From an uncultured Atopobium sp. (lineage in GTDB: Bacteria; Actinomycetota; Coriobacteriia; Coriobacteriales; Atopobiaceae), in NCBI GenBank assembly GCA_938028565.1, contig CALIZS010000039.1, positions 1 to 29,994 of the forward strand: a DNA stretch of 29,994 nucleotides, read 5' to 3'. Below the pieces are notes generated by a model that was given only the letters and a program-made list of their open reading frames with translations, did not search any database and had not been told where the DNA came from. A program made the translations under genes and the position numbers. Each line of letters begins with the position of its first letter. The stretch's first letter is position 1. Positions 7,868-14,826 of this stretch are shown here, one piece after another.

Positions 7868-8782
7868 ATGACTCTAACTCAACTTAAATACGTTCTTGCT
7901 ATTGCTAAGGCAGGCACCATTAACGCCGCAGCTAAACAGCTTTTTATCTCGCAGCCTACTCTAAGTAGCGCAGTTAAAGAGCTTGAAGCCGAGCTGGGAA
8001 TCTCCCTCTTTAACAGGACCAGCAAGGGTGTTGAGCCTACCGCAGATGGCGAGGAGTTTTTGAGTTACGCCAGGCAGGTTGTCATGCAGACCGATCTCAT
8101 TGAAGAGCGCTATCTGGGCACCGCTCCCGCCAAACAGCGCTTCTGCGTTTCTTGCCAGCACTATTCCTTTGCAGTTGAAGCCTTTGTCAACCTGATTAAA
8201 GAGCACGGCGGCTCAAAGTACGACTTCCGTATCAGAGAGACGCAAACCTACGAGATTATCGAAGACGTCTCTAAACTAAGAAGTGAGGTAGGCGTTCTCT
8301 ACCTCAACTCATTCAACGAGCGCGTTATTAGAAAAACGCTGCAGGACCAGGGCTTGGTTTTCTCGCCATTGTTTAAATGCAAGCCAAGCGTTTTTGTGGG
8401 AAAAGACAATCCGCTGGCAAAGCGCTCGTCGGTAACGCTCAACGATCTTGCTCCCTACCCTCGTCTTTCGTACGAGCAGGGTGAGCACAACGCGTTCTAT
8501 TTCTCCGAGGAGCTTCTGGCAACACTTGATCGCGATAAGGACATCATGGTCCGAGACCGCGCCACTATTTTCAATCTGATTATTGGTCTAAACGGCTATA
8601 CCATCAGCACCGGTCTTATTAATGAGGAGCTCAACGGCCCAAACATTGTTGCAGTTCCTTTGGCTGTTGATGACTACATGGAAGTTGGCTACGTTACACA
8701 CGACGAGAAGAGCCTCTCGCCCTTTGGTGAGCTCTACATCGACGCGCTCAAGCGCTGCTGCCAGGCGGTTACGTGGGTGTAG
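7868..8782 (+). CDS. LysR family transcriptional regulator
   Basis: A 304-residue LysR-type regulator. Residues 1-60 are the winged helix-turn-helix (TLTQLKYVLAIAKAGTINAA, then QLFISQPTLSSAVKELEAEL and LFNRTSKGVEPT), followed by the linker helix and a two-lobed effector-binding domain (about 90-295). The start at ATG 7868 gives the canonical LysR N-terminus although no Shine-Dalgarno is visible before it (AGAAACCTAACTT). Translation is therefore probably weak or coupled to pyrE, which ends 33 bases upstream. The effector and targets are unknown. Typical LysR targets are divergent genes, and none is adjacent here, so regulation of pyrE or of a remote locus is possible. Confidence 0.9.
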   Translation: MTLTQLKYVLAIAKAGTINAAAKQLFISQPTLSSAVKELEAELGISLFNRTSKGVEPTADGEEFLSYARQVVMQTDLIEERYLGTAPAKQRFCVSCQHYSFAVEAFVNLIKEHGGSKYDFRIRETQTYEIIEDVSKLRSEVGVLYLNSFNERVIRKTLQDQGLVFSPLFKCKPSVFVGKDNPLAKRSSVTLNDLAPYPRLSYEQGEHNAFYFSEELLATLDRDKDIMVRDRATIFNLIIGLNGYTISTGLINEELNGPNIVAVPLAVDDYMEVGYVTHDEKSLSPFGELYIDALKRCCQAVTWV

Positions 8783-9049
8783 GGTTTACAACTATCATTC
8801 AACATGGATGCTCAATTCAATAATACGAGTTAATTCATATTTTAATTAGATACATCCACATCAATCATCTATACATATATAGAAATTTAGTTTTATTAAA
8901 CAAATTTCAAAAATAACGTAATTACTTTAACCGATAAAAATATACCGTTCACCGAATTAATATACTACCTTACATTTCAAGACTTATGATGAAGACAAGT
9001 TAAGGTCTAATCATGAGATTAGTCAAACTTAAATACTAAGGAGGCGTTT
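8783..9049 (+). promoter_or_regulatory. AT-rich leader of the secreted-protein/ABC operon, with nested hairpin
   Basis: Base composition drops sharply to AT-rich directly after the LysR gene. Candidate -10 boxes are TATACT (8961-8966) and TATGAT (8985-8990), neither with a good -35. Just ahead of the first gene, TTAAG (9000-9004) pairs with CTTAA (9028-9032), and inside it CTAATC (9007-9012) pairs with GATTAG (9017-9022) around an ATGA loop. The perfect Shine-Dalgarno AAGGAGG (9038-9044) follows. The hairpin could be an operator or an mRNA leader structure. No gene is seen in this gap. Confidence 0.5.
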
Positions 9050-9484
9050 ATGAATCGCCCAAAGGTTTTAAAGCTATTTACAGTCTTATCTATTTTTCTT
9101 TGTATTTTAGCAGTCCAAAATGTTGCTTATGCTAGCTCCGATGATACAGCTTATTATTACACTTTTTCCGGAAGCAACACTCAAGGAACACGAGGTCGCA
9201 CAAAGGATACTAACTCAATGAGTTATATTAGAGTTGATCGCATTGATCCCAGTAGCGTTCGTTTTTACATTGATGGTTCCTATAGTCTGTGGAGCGGATA
9301 TGTAAATAAAACGAGGAATGACCACGCAACTATTAGTCACAAAGGTCACTTTAATATCCACAACTATGTTTATGAAGCCGGTATGCGCTACGCCAGAATG
9401 ACAGCTTGGGGCAATGACGGAAACGGCGTTGTAAGTGGAGCATGGAGCCCCGATTCACGTGGTGGATTTACCGAAGTTAATTAG
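9050..9484 (+). CDS. Small Sec-secreted protein, candidate bacteriocin/effector (DUF2712-like)
   Basis: A 144-residue precursor with a clear Sec signal peptide: basic RPKVLK, a hydrophobic core, and AYA before SS, with predicted cleavage after A28. The mature part is about 116 residues, rich in Tyr, Gly, Ser, Asn and Arg, with no cysteine and an alternating, probably beta-strand pattern (AYYYTFSGS, SYIRVDRIDPSSVRFYIDGS, YARMTAWGNDG, VVSGAWSPDS). It is reminiscent from memory of the DUF2712-type secreted proteins and more loosely of lactococcin 972-type secreted bacteriocins, which are also Sec-exported beside ABC immunity transporters. This was not checked. It has the strongest ribosome-binding site of the operon (AAGGAGG, five bases before ATG 9050), suggesting it is the main product. 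Function is unproven. Confidence 0.85.
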   Translation: MNRPKVLKLFTVLSIFLCILAVQNVAYASSDDTAYYYTFSGSNTQGTRGRTKDTNSMSYIRVDRIDPSSVRFYIDGSYSLWSGYVNKTRNDHATISHKGHFNIHNYVYEAGMRYARMTAWGNDGNGVVSGAWSPDSRGGFTEVN

Positions 9485-9492
9485 GATTTGCT

Positions 9493-10242
9493 ATGGTATC
9501 TCATGATTTTAGAAACTTTAACTTGAAAAAGCACAAGCTCCCGAAAGGAGCTTGTGCTTTGGGATTGTTGATTACTTGTATCGTCATTGCCGGCGTACTT
9601 TATTTTTACGATCTTGCCCAAAAACAGGCGCAGCAAGAACTTTTTGCGCAGCAAGTGGCGCAAAGACAAAATGAGGCCTCGGAAACTTATAAAATTGGCG
9701 ATACTGTACAACTAACTGGACTTGATCAAGAAGGAGGTAATCCAGCTGAGACTCCTTTTGGGGCTTATTTACCATGGATTGGTACAATAGAGGTAACGGT
9801 AACAGACGTAACCCTTTATCATTCTATAGACGAAGCAGGATTTACCTCTGAAGCACTTAACCATTCGTCAGCACCGGAAAATGCAAATAGCTTGTATCTA
9901 GTCTATACGCTTCATTTTAAAAACATAGATGCTGTTCAAAAACGCACCCCAAACGGGATGAGCTCTATATTACTTTCTAGCTACTCAATTAATGCCGAAG
10001 GACACGATATTTTCATGTCCCAAATCACACCTGAAAATGCCCGAATTAGCAGTTCGGAAGTGGAAAAAGAAAAAGGATATTTTTGGATTAATGCAGGAGA
10101 TGAATGTGACGTCAAACTTGCCTTTGTACTATCTCCAGAAGAGATGAGAGATATTACTTCTATTCACCTGGCAGATATGGGAGGAATTTATTCAAACGCA
10201 AAGTTAGTTGATATACAGTCTGCATTAAAAAGTGATAAGTAG
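9493..10242 (+). CDS. Membrane-anchored ectodomain protein of the ABC operon
   Basis: A 249-residue protein with a basic N-terminus, a single membrane segment at about 22-40 (ALGLLITCIVIAGVLYFY) and a large extracellular part. A short Gln/Ala-rich helical stalk (DLAQKQAQQELFAQQVAQRQ) leads to a probable beta-sandwich domain with IGDTVQLTGL, GTIEVTVTDVTLYHSIDEAG and YLVYTLHFKNID. This pattern is common in DUF4352/DUF5027-like immunoglobulin-fold ectodomains, an assignment from memory only. It starts eight bases after the secreted protein's stop, at ATG 9493, behind the weak site AGGATTTGCT. A role in binding the secreted protein, or in self-protection, is inference from operon position. Confidence 0.8.
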   Translation: MVSHDFRNFNLKKHKLPKGACALGLLITCIVIAGVLYFYDLAQKQAQQELFAQQVAQRQNEASETYKIGDTVQLTGLDQEGGNPAETPFGAYLPWIGTIEVTVTDVTLYHSIDEAGFTSEALNHSSAPENANSLYLVYTLHFKNIDAVQKRTPNGMSSILLSSYSINAEGHDIFMSQITPENARISSSEVEKEKGYFWINAGDECDVKLAFVLSPEEMRDITSIHLADMGGIYSNAKLVDIQSALKSDK

Positions 10243-10251
10243 GTGTTTGCT

Positions 10252-11139
10252 ATGAATTCATTGTTCAAGTCTGAATTTAAGCGACAGCTTACCTATAACC
10301 CATTATTTTGGATATGTGTTGCAATTGGCATCTGTATTGCACTACTTGCTGCTTGGATTGAAATACAAATTGAATTAAATACCTTAGAGGCAACTCTTCA
10401 ACAGGGAGATCATCTTTCCTATAACACTTTGCTTTCTGTCATTTCTGCTTACACTGCTTGGATTCCCACACGAATTGGAGATTTTTACAGTGGACTGTAC
10501 TATCTCTTATGGCCACTCTTGGCAACCATTCCAGCTGCTTGGATTCTAAGTAACGATTCAAAAGAAGGGGTGCTGGAACAGCAATGTCTTAGAATTAGAA
10601 AAGCTAGTGTTATTAGGATAAAACTATATGTAAGCTTTATTTCTGGAGGTATTTGCTCTGCTCTGCCTCTTGTCCTAAATTTTTTAGCTGCAATCTGTTT
10701 CTTACCGTTGTCCACACCAAAAATTTACGATGAGATATATACCGCAGTCCCTATGAGCTCTCTGTTCTCAGGACTCTTTTATAACTCTCCTCTTGCTTAT
10801 GTCATCGCCTTATCCGTATTAACCTTCATGATTGGAGGGCTATTTTCCTGCACCGTTTCTCTTTTTGCAAGTTTAACCAAGACCACATTCCAAGCAATTT
10901 TTGTTTCTTATTTTCTACTTCACCTATTAGCGTTCTTAGGTTCACAATTTTCAGCGATTCTTTCCTCTGCTCAATTAAGAGAAGTAGGACAAAATGCATT
11001 TATTAAGTTGAATTTCTTTCAATTAATAAGTTCCGAATATGCTCCAACAAAACTTGGATTTTATTGCTTCTGTTTTGTTTTGCTATTACTAGTAATCTTC
11101 ATTTCTTATAAAAAGACTTGTTGGAATGATTTGCTATGA
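10252..11139 (+). CDS. ABC-2-like permease subunit 1
   Basis: A 295-residue integral membrane protein with six predicted helices, beginning NPLFWICVAIGICIALLAAW and ending GFYCFCFVLLLLVIFISY, with a larger external loop between helices 1 and 2. The segment after helix 2 (SNDSKEGVLEQQCLRIRKAS) resembles the cytoplasmic coupling region of ABC-2 permeases in antibiotic or bacteriocin resistance exporters. I chose ATG 10252 over a GTG at 10243 because the GGTGTTTGCT spacing matches the two neighbouring starts. It ends in an ATGA overlap with the next permease gene, implying translational coupling. It should work with the ATPase at 12807-13466. Confidence 0.82.
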   Translation: MNSLFKSEFKRQLTYNPLFWICVAIGICIALLAAWIEIQIELNTLEATLQQGDHLSYNTLLSVISAYTAWIPTRIGDFYSGLYYLLWPLLATIPAAWILSNDSKEGVLEQQCLRIRKASVIRIKLYVSFISGGICSALPLVLNFLAAICFLPLSTPKIYDEIYTAVPMSSLFSGLFYNSPLAYVIALSVLTFMIGGLFSCTVSLFASLTKTTFQAIFVSYFLLHLLAFLGSQFSAILSSAQLREVGQNAFIKLNFFQLISSEYAPTKLGFYCFCFVLLLLVIFISYKKTCWNDLL

Positions 11140-11954
11140 AACATCAAATTTCAAGGAACTTCACTCAGCTTTTTGATATGCATAAAAATCTTCTAGCAGC
11201 GCTTTTTGCGATGTTGTTATCTTGTACTGCGTTTATTTCTTCTTTTGCACAATTCGGCTTAATTACACAAGGAGAATATTCATTTTCTTTAGGTGATTTG
11301 ATTATCGCAACATTTTTCGGATCTGCCCACACGTTATCTATAGAGTGGACTGCGCTCTGTATCTCTTTTCTTCTCATAATCGTTATTTCTAGTTCAGACA
11401 CAAATGAACATTTTTCTATTCAACGCATGATGAGGTTTGAAAAGAAAACTAGATATTGGATTTATAGCTATATAAATATAATCGCATCTTGTCTCGTTTT
11501 AATTGCCGTCTATATAATGACATACGTTGTTTTACTCATTTGTACAGGCAACAGCCTTACTATTGCTACACTAAATGTAAATATCTTCATTAACCATACC
11601 GTTCAAGTTGCTACAAATTTTTCGCTCACAGCCCCAGAAGTATTGATTCTTCTTGGGATTTACTATCTTGGTCTCTTGCTCTTTTGCTCTATTTACAAAG
11701 TAATAAAACTCTATACTCACAATTCACTAGCTGTATTACTAAGCGTAGCACTACTGGTTTTAGGTGAGTTTTTTCCTGAACTTCCATTCCCCTCTACATT
11801 AATGACTTTTTCGAGACTTCTTCCTTTTAATCCAGAAGGATTTAGCCTTGTATATACAACTTTATATTTTCTTGTTGGAATCATTTGCTTAAATATTTTT
11901 GGCCTCATTGGAACTAAAAATGTAGAGTTTGGCGGTCATTATGAGAAACTCTAA
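11136..11954 (+). CDS. ABC-2-like permease subunit 2
   Basis: A 272-residue protein with six predicted membrane helices (first LLAALFAMLLSCTAFISSF, last VYTTLYFLVGIICLNIFGLI) and short loops, except for the extracellular part between helices 3 and 4. The basic loop after helix 2 (QRMMRFEKKTRYW) is a likely contact for the ATPase. The start at ATG 11136 overlaps the previous stop by four bases, and the 3' end overlaps the next gene by 14 bases, so all three permeases should be made in fixed ratio. No family can be named beyond the general ABC-2 type. Confidence 0.8.
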   Translation: MKHQISRNFTQLFDMHKNLLAALFAMLLSCTAFISSFAQFGLITQGEYSFSLGDLIIATFFGSAHTLSIEWTALCISFLLIIVISSSDTNEHFSIQRMMRFEKKTRYWIYSYINIIASCLVLIAVYIMTYVVLLICTGNSLTIATLNVNIFINHTVQVATNFSLTAPEVLILLGIYYLGLLLFCSIYKVIKLYTHNSLAVLLSVALLVLGEFFPELPFPSTLMTFSRLLPFNPEGFSLVYTTLYFLVGIICLNIFGLIGTKNVEFGGHYEKL

Positions 11955-12804
11955 AGTAATTCCATTTGGTCCTTTTATCTATTCATTACGTGGTCCATTT
12001 TGTATCTGTACCATCTTAATGGTACTTATCGTTGTTACGTCTCTTGTAGTGTTCAATCGCTCAGCAACAAGTAATCCAACATTTGCAGATAACGTATCAA
12101 GTCTATTTGCTGGAATGCCACAGATATCGCAAAGCATTTCTTCAAATGCTGCTCTGCCAAAAATTAAAATTCCTTTTGCCTGGTTAATACTTGTTTTACT
12201 TCCCCATCTAATGTGTTTTCTGGCAGTCTCCAGGTCACTAAGAAAAGATATGTATCTTGTTATGTCTTCCTCAAAGAGCTTCTATCCGATTCTTCTAACA
12301 GTAAGTTGTGTAACAGCAACCGGGCTTTATTGGATCATAGCGGGAGTTGTAATCCTCTTATTTACACTGCTACACGGTGGAGAAATTTTATCATCAACAA
12401 CAATAAGTTTAGAAATTCTCGAAGGTTTTGACGCTTCGACATTACCCGCAAATACGGTAAGTATTGTCCCATTGATGGGATCTTTGTTCATTTCCTCACT
12501 ATCTCTTATAACACTTCAATGTTCAGCAGGATTATTTATTAAAGAGTGGCCTCCTCTCTTTTTAATAATTTCCTGGATAGTCTCTTCGATTTTCAAATTA
12601 CATCCCATCCTTATTGGCAACTACATGATGTTTTCTCGAAGTTCTCTCTATATTGATTCGGCTAGCAGGGAGATTGTTGAAGGTAACCTCTGCGCTGGAG
12701 TCAATCCGCTCTGCTCGTTAGCTTTTTGTATTGGCTCACTAGGTATTTTTCTTTATCTGTCTCTTTCACACTTCAAGAACATTGATCAGTTTGGCGGTGA
12801 GTAA
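11941..12804 (+). CDS. ABC-2-like permease subunit 3
   Basis: A 287-residue protein with six predicted helices (first GPFCICTILMVLIVVTSLVV, last LAFCIGSLGIFLYLSL). A periplasm-side loop follows helix 1 (SATSNPTFADNVSSLFAG). The cytoplasmic stretch SRSLRKDMYLVMSSSKSFY after helix 2 corresponds in position to the ATPase-coupling loop of the other two permeases. The start is ATG 11941, within the end of subunit 2; an upstream TTG at 11929 is less likely. Three separate six-helix permeases for one ATPase gene is more than an ABC-2 exporter needs (two), so alternative pairings or a larger complex are possible. Confidence 0.8.
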   Translation: MRNSKVIPFGPFIYSLRGPFCICTILMVLIVVTSLVVFNRSATSNPTFADNVSSLFAGMPQISQSISSNAALPKIKIPFAWLILVLLPHLMCFLAVSRSLRKDMYLVMSSSKSFYPILLTVSCVTATGLYWIIAGVVILLFTLLHGGEILSSTTISLEILEGFDASTLPANTVSIVPLMGSLFISSLSLITLQCSAGLFIKEWPPLFLIISWIVSSIFKLHPILIGNYMMFSRSSLYIDSASREIVEGNLCAGVNPLCSLAFCIGSLGIFLYLSLSHFKNIDQFGGE

Positions 12805-12806
12805 AC

Positions 12807-13466
12807 ATGTCGTACATTTCAGTTGAGCATCTAACAAAAGAAATCGGAAACGATACTGTTCTCAAGGATGTCACATTATCCCTGGAAAAGAGAGGGATAA
12901 TTGGTCTCGAGGGCCAAAACGGCTCTGGTAAAACAATGCTTATGCGAGCGATTTGTGGTCTCATTAAGCCTACCCAAGGATATGTTTCTATTGAAAACAA
13001 AAAGCTCTGGGATGATATAGATTTCCCACCAAGTGTTGGTCTGCTCCTAGAAAAACCAGCACTTCTCAGCTCATATAGCGGTCGTAAGAACTTAGAGATT
13101 CTCTCGTCAATAAAACAAATTGCGTCTGAGCAAGATATTGATGCTGCAATTAAAAAAGTAGGACTTGATCCTACAGACAAAAGACCTGTTAGGAAATACT
13201 CCCTTGGCATGAAACAACGCTTAGGAATTGCCATGGCATTTTATGAACAACCGGATTTAATTATTCTTGATGAGCCAACAAATGCTCTTGATGAAGACGG
13301 TGTCCATATGCTCACAGAGCTCATTGTTGAACAAAGAGATAGAGGCGCAACACTTCTCGTATCAAGTCATGATGCTGAGTTCTTAGAGGTTGTCTGCGAT
13401 GTAATTTACAAAATGAAGCTCGGTAAAATTGTCGAGAAAATCGACGTGCAAAGACGTGCATCATGA
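12807..13466 (+). CDS. ABC transporter ATPase with Glu E-loop (LanF/BcrA-like)
   Basis: A 219-residue ABC ATPase. Walker A is GQNGSGKT (36-43), the signature YSLGMKQ (131-137), Walker B LIILDEP (151-157, catalytic E156), D-loop NALDED and switch histidine H188 in SSHD. The position of the Q-loop is occupied by E82 in LLLEKPALL. This Gln-to-Glu change ('E-loop') is described for LanF-type ATPases of lantibiotic-immunity transporters and is shared by bacitracin-resistance-type ATPases. That supports a role in export of, or resistance to, a membrane-active peptide. It starts two bases after the subunit 3 stop and overlaps the next gene by four bases (ATGA). Confidence 0.9.
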   Translation: MSYISVEHLTKEIGNDTVLKDVTLSLEKRGIIGLEGQNGSGKTMLMRAICGLIKPTQGYVSIENKKLWDDIDFPPSVGLLLEKPALLSSYSGRKNLEILSSIKQIASEQDIDAAIKKVGLDPTDKRPVRKYSLGMKQRLGIAMAFYEQPDLIILDEPTNALDEDGVHMLTELIVEQRDRGATLLVSSHDAEFLEVVCDVIYKMKLGKIVEKIDVQRRAS

Positions 13467-14089
13467 AACTAAAAAGCAAACTACCATTATTTGCAATTGT
13501 CATAAGCCTTGTACTGGTTTGTGCTCTTGGCTACAGGGTTTGGTGGGTAAATACCCATGCATTAACTATCCCTGAAGAGATTTATCAAATGGGAGAATGG
13601 GTCCCCCTCGACGGAAATTTTCATTATTCGTCCTCCGAGAATACAAAGGGATATTCAATACGAATAACTGAAATTGCCCTAACCACGTATGACGGTTACC
13701 TGGAAAAACATGGTATTACACCACAGTATCCCAATGCCCATGGCAATCAAACAAGTGTGATTGATGTAACTATAGAAATTAAAAATGATAGAGAAGAGAC
13801 TGAGCCTGTAGGAGGAATAGATTTTCTCGGCACGGTTTTAATTCCACAAGCCAACAACACTTATTACATTTGCGATTTAGGAAATGAAAATTCCCTTTGG
13901 CCGCTTGCCCAGCCAAATATAACAACTTCGCGAATTGCCATCAAACCGCACACTTCATATGTTCTTCATGTGCCTTATGTAGTAAATCTCATAGGGGAAG
14001 AAATCTATAGAACTCCGATTACTGATACGACGTTTGATTTGCTTGTTTCTCGTCTACCTGTAGAAAAACGAATTCGAGTGTCTTTGTAG
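13463..14089 (+). CDS. Membrane-anchored ectodomain protein closing the ABC operon (DUF5028-like)
   Basis: A 208-residue protein with an N-terminal membrane anchor at about 8-24 (PLFAIVISLVLVCALGY), then an extracellular domain beginning IPEEIYQMGEWVPLDGNFHY, with a likely beta-sandwich (GYSIRITEIALTTYDGYLEK, VIDVTIEIKN, SYVLHVPYVVNL). From memory this resembles DUF5028 proteins; I could not check. There is no lipobox-type cysteine in a good position (VCALG is not convincing). It resembles the operon's other ectodomain protein in architecture but is not obviously homologous in sequence. Coupled to the ATPase by an ATGA overlap, so it is probably an accessory or sensor subunit of the same system. 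Confidence 0.8.
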   Translation: MKLKSKLPLFAIVISLVLVCALGYRVWWVNTHALTIPEEIYQMGEWVPLDGNFHYSSSENTKGYSIRITEIALTTYDGYLEKHGITPQYPNAHGNQTSVIDVTIEIKNDREETEPVGGIDFLGTVLIPQANNTYYICDLGNENSLWPLAQPNITTSRIAIKPHTSYVLHVPYVVNLIGEEIYRTPITDTTFDLLVSRLPVEKRIRVSL

Positions 14090-14124
14090 CAATTCTTACC
14101 ACTCCAGCTACAGATTTCACCACC

Positions 14125-14160
14125 CCCACTACGGATCGTGCCGACCTTCCCACTACGGAT
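14125..14160. repeat. 12-bp perfect direct repeat at the right edge of the AT-rich block
   Basis: CCCACTACGGAT occurs at 14125-14136 and 14149-14160 (24-base period). A looser relative (CACTCCAGCTACAGAT) lies just upstream at about 14099-14114. It sits where AT-rich composition ends. Possible remnants of duplication or binding sites; no matching copy was seen at the left edge. Confidence 0.6.
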
Positions 14161-14167
14161 GAATGGA

Positions 14168-14198
14168 TTGTTAGCTGCCTCCCAGTTTGCGCTAAAAT
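14168..14198 (+). promoter_or_regulatory. Weak putative promoter for engB-helD
   Basis: TTGTTA (14168-14173), a 19-base spacer and TAAAAT (14193-14198) lie about 37 bases upstream of the chosen engB start. Spacing is at the long end, so this is tentative. Confidence 0.3.
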
Positions 14199-14234
14199 AA
14201 TACCTTACGTTTTTGAAGCGCAATGGGAGGCATC

Positions 14235-14819
14235 ATGGGTCTTAAGTATGAAATCGCACAATATGAGGCATCATACGGGGCAATTTCACAACTTCCTTCT
14301 CCAGAGACCCCAGAGGTGGCTTTTGTGGGCCGCTCAAACGTGGGAAAGTCTTCCCTCTTAAATAAACTTATTGGCAGAAAACAGCTTGCACGAGTTTCAA
14401 GCGTTCCAGGTAAAACCGCTAATATCAACTTCTTTGATGTTGATGGCGTCAAATTTGTAGACTTGCCTGGATACGGATTTGCACGAGTTTCTCGCCAAGA
14501 AAAACAGCGCTGGGCAGACCTCATCGGTGGTTACTTTGAGCAAGAACGTAGCTTTAACCTGGTTATTAGTCTTGTTGATATCAGACACGAAGCTCAAAAG
14601 CTTGACCTGCAGATGATTAGCTTTCTCCAAGAGGCTGAGCTGCCCTTTGTAGTTGCGTTTACCAAGGCAGATAAGATTGCACGCGGCAAGCAAAATCAAG
14701 CCGCGGCCGCCCTGCGCAAAGCATTCCACATCACCCCTGAACAGGCTATTATTACCTCATCCGAGACTGGCTTGGGCATTGACGAGTTGCGCCACCGCAT
14801 CGAAGACGCAACTATCTAG
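14235..14819 (+). CDS. engB: Ribosome biogenesis GTP-binding protein EngB/YsxC
   Basis: A 194-residue TRAFAC-class GTPase needed for large ribosomal subunit assembly. GTPase motifs are GRSNVGKSS (G1, 32-40), DLPGYG (G3, 76-81), TKAD (G4, 143-146) and SSE near the C-terminus (G5). The G1-following stretch SVPGKTANINFF is typical of the family. I chose ATG 14235, since GGGAGG (14225-14230) lies four bases ahead and the protein then begins LKYEIAQYEASYG; the upstream in-frame ATG 14223 overlaps that site. The stop overlaps the ribosome-binding site of helD, so the two genes form one transcription unit. Confidence 0.95.
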   Translation: MGLKYEIAQYEASYGAISQLPSPETPEVAFVGRSNVGKSSLLNKLIGRKQLARVSSVPGKTANINFFDVDGVKFVDLPGYGFARVSRQEKQRWADLIGGYFEQERSFNLVISLVDIRHEAQKLDLQMISFLQEAELPFVVAFTKADKIARGKQNQAAAALRKAFHITPEQAIITSSETGLGIDELRHRIEDATI

Positions 14820-14826
14820 GAGCATC

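Noticed and set aside
8783..14220. Complete integrative element carrying the AT-rich operon
   Set aside because: No integrase, transposase, tRNA target or matching flanking repeats were seen; only composition suggests acquisition.
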